Shown: positions 61,981-64,000 of the stretch, one piece after another
Layout: each line of letters opens with the position of its first letter
Numbering within the stretch: the first letter of the stretch is position 1
Assembly (NCBI GenBank): GCA_934464615.1
Contig: CAKSKA010000003.1
Span: 1-64,000, forward strand
Reading direction: 5' to 3'
Length of the DNA stretch: 64,000 nucleotides
Origin: an uncultured Eubacteriales bacterium
GTDB lineage: Bacteria > Bacillota > Clostridia > Oscillospirales > Acutalibacteraceae
The notes under the pieces: generated by a model
What the model was told of the DNA's origin: nothing
Database searches by the model: none
The model's input: only the letters and a program-made list of their open reading frames with translations
Made by a program: the position numbers and the translations under genes

Positions 61981-62991
61981 TTAGATTTCAGCAAAGTACT
62001 TAATTGTACGAACCATCTGGCTTGTGTAGGAGTTCTCGTTATCATACCAAGAAACAACCTGTACCTGATAGGTGTCGTCATCAATCTTTGTAACCATTGT
62101 CTGTGTAGCATCAAAAAGTGAACCGTAAGTGATACCGATAATATCGGAAGATACAAGCGGTTCTTCGGTGTAACCGAATGAAGCTGAAGAAGCAGCTTTC
62201 ATAGCAGCGTTGATGCCTTCAACCGTTACATCCTTGCCCTTAACAACAGCAACAAGAATTGTAGTAGAGCCGGTGGGAACCGGTACACGCTGTGCAGAAC
62301 CGATGAGTTTGCCGTTAAGTTCCGGAATTACAAGACCGATTGCTTTTGCAGCGCCTGTAGAGTTAGGAACGATGTTAACAGCGGCAGCACGTGCACGACG
62401 AAGATCGCCTTTTCTGTGCGGACCGTCAAGTACCATCTGGTCGCCTGTGAAAGCATGAACGGTTGTCATGATACCGCTCTGAATCGGAGCATACTTGTTA
62501 AGTGCATTAGCCATAGGAGCAAGACAGTTAGTGGTGCAGGAAGCAGCAGAAATAATCTTGTCATCCTTAGTTAATGTTTTTTCGTTTACGCTGTAAACGA
62601 TTGTCGGAAGGTCCTTACCTGCCGGAGCAGAAATAACAACCTTTTTAGCACCTGCGTCGATATGAGCCTGTGCTTTATCCTTTGAGGTATAGAAACCTGT
62701 GCATTCAAGAACAACGTCTACGCCGATTTCTCCCCACGGAAGATCCGCAGCATTTTTCTCTGCATAAATCTTAATTGTTTTACCGTCAACTGTTATGCTG
62801 TCCTCGCCTGCAGTAACTTTATCTGCAAGAGCATAACGACCTTGTGCGGAATCGTACTTAAGAAGGTGAGCCAGCATTGCCGGGCTTGTCAAATCGTTTA
62901 TAGCAACAACCTCATAACCTTCTGCACCGAACATCTGACGGAAAGCCAGACGGCCGATACGACCGAATCCGTTAATAGCAACTTTTACCAT
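61981..62991 (-). CDS. gapA: Glyceraldehyde-3-phosphate dehydrogenase
   Basis: NAD-dependent GAPDH, producing 1,3-bisphosphoglycerate. The 336 residues contain the Rossmann motif INGFGRIGRLAFRQ at the start, the active-site SAASCTTNCLAPM with Cys near 152, and the WYDNENSYTSQMVR C-terminal block. The ATG has AGGAGG upstream, and a promoter lies about 30 bases further. Convergent with the glucan-degradation genes. Monocistronic; the usual pgk-tpi genes do not follow in this window. Confidence 0.98.
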   Translation of the reverse strand: MVKVAINGFGRIGRLAFRQMFGAEGYEVVAINDLTSPAMLAHLLKYDSAQGRYALADKVTAGEDSITVDGKTIKIYAEKNAADLPWGEIGVDVVLECTGFYTSKDKAQAHIDAGAKKVVISAPAGKDLPTIVYSVNEKTLTKDDKIISAASCTTNCLAPMANALNKYAPIQSGIMTTVHAFTGDQMVLDGPHRKGDLRRARAAAVNIVPNSTGAAKAIGLVIPELNGKLIGSAQRVPVPTGSTTILVAVVKGKDVTVEGINAAMKAASSASFGYTEEPLVSSDIIGITYGSLFDATQTMVTKIDDDTYQVQVVSWYDNENSYTSQMVRTIKYFAEI

Positions 62992-63023
62992 TGGAATGAC
63001 CTCCTAAAAAAATTTACAAATTT

Positions 63024-63052
63024 ATTTTACAGCAAAACACTTACATTTGCAA
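63024..63052 (-). promoter_or_regulatory. gapA promoter
   Basis: TTGCAA (63047-63052), a 17-base spacer and TAAAAT (63024-63029) on the minus strand. Confidence 0.65.
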
Positions 63053-63104
63053 GATGTTTTGTGATAAAAATAACAATTTTTTTCAATTTATTTACAAAAC
63101 AGTA

Positions 63105-64000
63105 TTATTTTTCTTCCGAAATGTACTTATTGATTACGGCTTGAGCTATACGCATACCGTCTACTGCCGCAGACATAATTCCGCCGGCGTAACCTGCGCC
63201 CTCGCCCGACGGATAAATTCCCGAAACATTTACGCTGTTACAGTCGTCATCCCTGTTTATCCTTATAGGCGAAGTGCTTCTGGTTTCGGGAAAAGTCAAT
63301 ACCGCGTTTTTGTTATTGAAATTTTCGATTTTTTTACTGAACAGGGGCAGCGCGGATTTTATGCTTTGCACCGCAAACTGCGGCATTACACTGTTTATAT
63401 CGGTACGCCGTGCTTTAGGCATAACCGTAGGCGTAACACTTAAATCAGGCTCAAAATCACCGTATAAATCGCCCACATAACAAAACGGAACATCGCCCAT
63501 ACCTGCGTTATATGCCTTTTGTTCGATACTCTGTTGAAAATCTATGCCGGCAAATATACCGTCGCCGTTTAAGTCCTCGGGTTTAACCTCTACCAAAAGC
63601 GCACTGTTTGCATTTTTTCCGTCCCTTGCGGAATAACTCATTCCGTTTACGGCAATTCCGCCGTCCTCGCTTGAAGCGTTTACAACAACACCGCCCGGAC
63701 ACATACAAAATGTGTATACTCCCCTGCCGTTTTCAAGGTGTACCGCCGCCTTATAATCAGCGGCGCCCAAATACTTGCTGTCGGCAAATTTGCCGTAAAG
63801 CGACCTGTTTATATCTGCTTGTCTGTGCTCTATACGCACGCCGACGGAAAACGGTTTTGCACTCATATAAACGCCGCTTTTGTAAAGCATTTTAAAAGTA
63901 TCCCGTGCGGAATGACCGATAGCCAGTATCAGTTCGCCGCACTCAAGCGTACCGCTTTTGTTTCCCACGATTTTTATACCGCACAGTTTGCCGTTTTTAA
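63105..64000 (-). CDS. FAD-dependent dehydrogenase, COG2509-like (5' end outside window)
   Basis: C-terminal part of a flavoprotein of the COG2509 type. The reading frame stays open through the last base of the window, so the real start is beyond 64000; the internal GTG at 63968 is not taken as the start. About 298 residues are visible, including ELILAIGHSARDTF, FCMCPGGVVV and the ending SGIYPSGEGAGYAGGIMSAAVDG, which is the FAD-binding C-terminal signature. The N-terminal FAD P-loop must lie outside. Substrate unknown. The divergence from gapA promoter is not relevant, as both read the same strand. Confidence 0.87.
   Translation of the reverse strand, partial: KNGKLCGIKIVGNKSGTLECGELILAIGHSARDTFKMLYKSGVYMSAKPFSVGVRIEHRQADINRSLYGKFADSKYLGAADYKAAVHLENGRGVYTFCMCPGGVVVNASSEDGGIAVNGMSYSARDGKNANSALLVEVKPEDLNGDGIFAGIDFQQSIEQKAYNAGMGDVPFCYVGDLYGDFEPDLSVTPTVMPKARRTDINSVMPQFAVQSIKSALPLFSKKIENFNNKNAVLTFPETRSTSPIRINRDDDCNSVNVSGIYPSGEGAGYAGGIMSAAVDGMRIAQAVINKYISEEK

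Noticed and set aside
1..64000. tRNA, rRNA, IS element or prophage sequences
   Set aside because: I found no tRNA-like cloverleaf with CCA-type context, no rRNA motif, and no transposase, integrase or phage structural gene. This was by eye, so a tRNAscan run could still find one.

Overview
This window looks like chromosomal DNA of a low-to-moderate GC, Gram-positive Clostridia-type bacterium, probably an Oscillospirales/Ruminococcaceae-like gut or rumen anaerobe. That placement is inferred from the SpoIVFA/SpoIVFB pair followed by the TIGR03960/TIGR03936 radical-SAM pair, the YmfF/YmfH M16 pair, formate-tetrahydrofolate ligase, strong AGGAGG-type ribosome sites and consensus TTGACA-17-TATAAT promoters. 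No 16S rRNA, tRNA, CRISPR array, insertion sequence or prophage was recognised. Most genes lie on the minus strand, so transcription mostly runs from high to low coordinates.

Layout, low to high coordinates. 0-12 kb: information-processing core on the minus strand, rpoB-rpoC, then rpsL-rpsG-fusA-tuf with its own promoter embedded in the hairpin after rpoC. 12-20 kb: prmA-prfB-FKBP-like lipoprotein operon, a divergent P-type ATPase with a degraded hinge motif, and cwlD-radA. 20-26.5 kb: a giant secreted protein (LamG-like regions, BspA-type leucine-rich repeats, C-terminal esterase) followed by a 46-residue peptide gene. 26.6-28.1 kb: an OadB-like sodium-pump beta subunit and a 43-residue membrane peptide under a probable yybP-ykoY manganese riboswitch with an overlapping terminator. 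28-33 kb: spoIVFA-spoIVFB-two radical-SAM-type genes-dacF. 33-39 kb: a YgiQ-like radical SAM protein, then relQ-like synthetase, hydrolase, VanZ-like protein and fhs. 39-48 kb: heptad-repeat secreted protein, MMPL exporter, DUF308 protein, TetR regulator, beta-propeller lactonase and two COG0523 GTPases, one fused to a TIGR03943-like domain and one with a large His/Cys metal-binding insert. 48-55.5 kb: acyltransferase, HtrA protease, and a ymfF-ymfH-lgt-folD-membrane protein operon. 55.6-62 kb (plus strand): cardiolipin synthase, a 58-residue membrane protein, glycogen phosphorylase and an intracellular GH13 enzyme. 62-64 kb: gapA and the C-terminal part of a FAD-dependent dehydrogenase that runs off the window.

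Themes: one-carbon metabolism (Fhs, FolD); storage and alpha-glucan turnover feeding glycolysis (GlgP, GH13, GapA); envelope work (Lgt, CwlD, DacF, HtrA, Cls, acyltransferase, MMPL); sporulation signalling (SpoIVFA/B); and metal handling (two COG0523 proteins, P-type ATPase, Mn riboswitch). The most unusual items are the manganese-type riboswitch in front of an OadB-like gene with no alpha subunit nearby, the COG0523-TIGR03943 fusion, the small peptide behind the giant esterase, and the P-type ATPase lacking the usual magnesium-binding aspartate.
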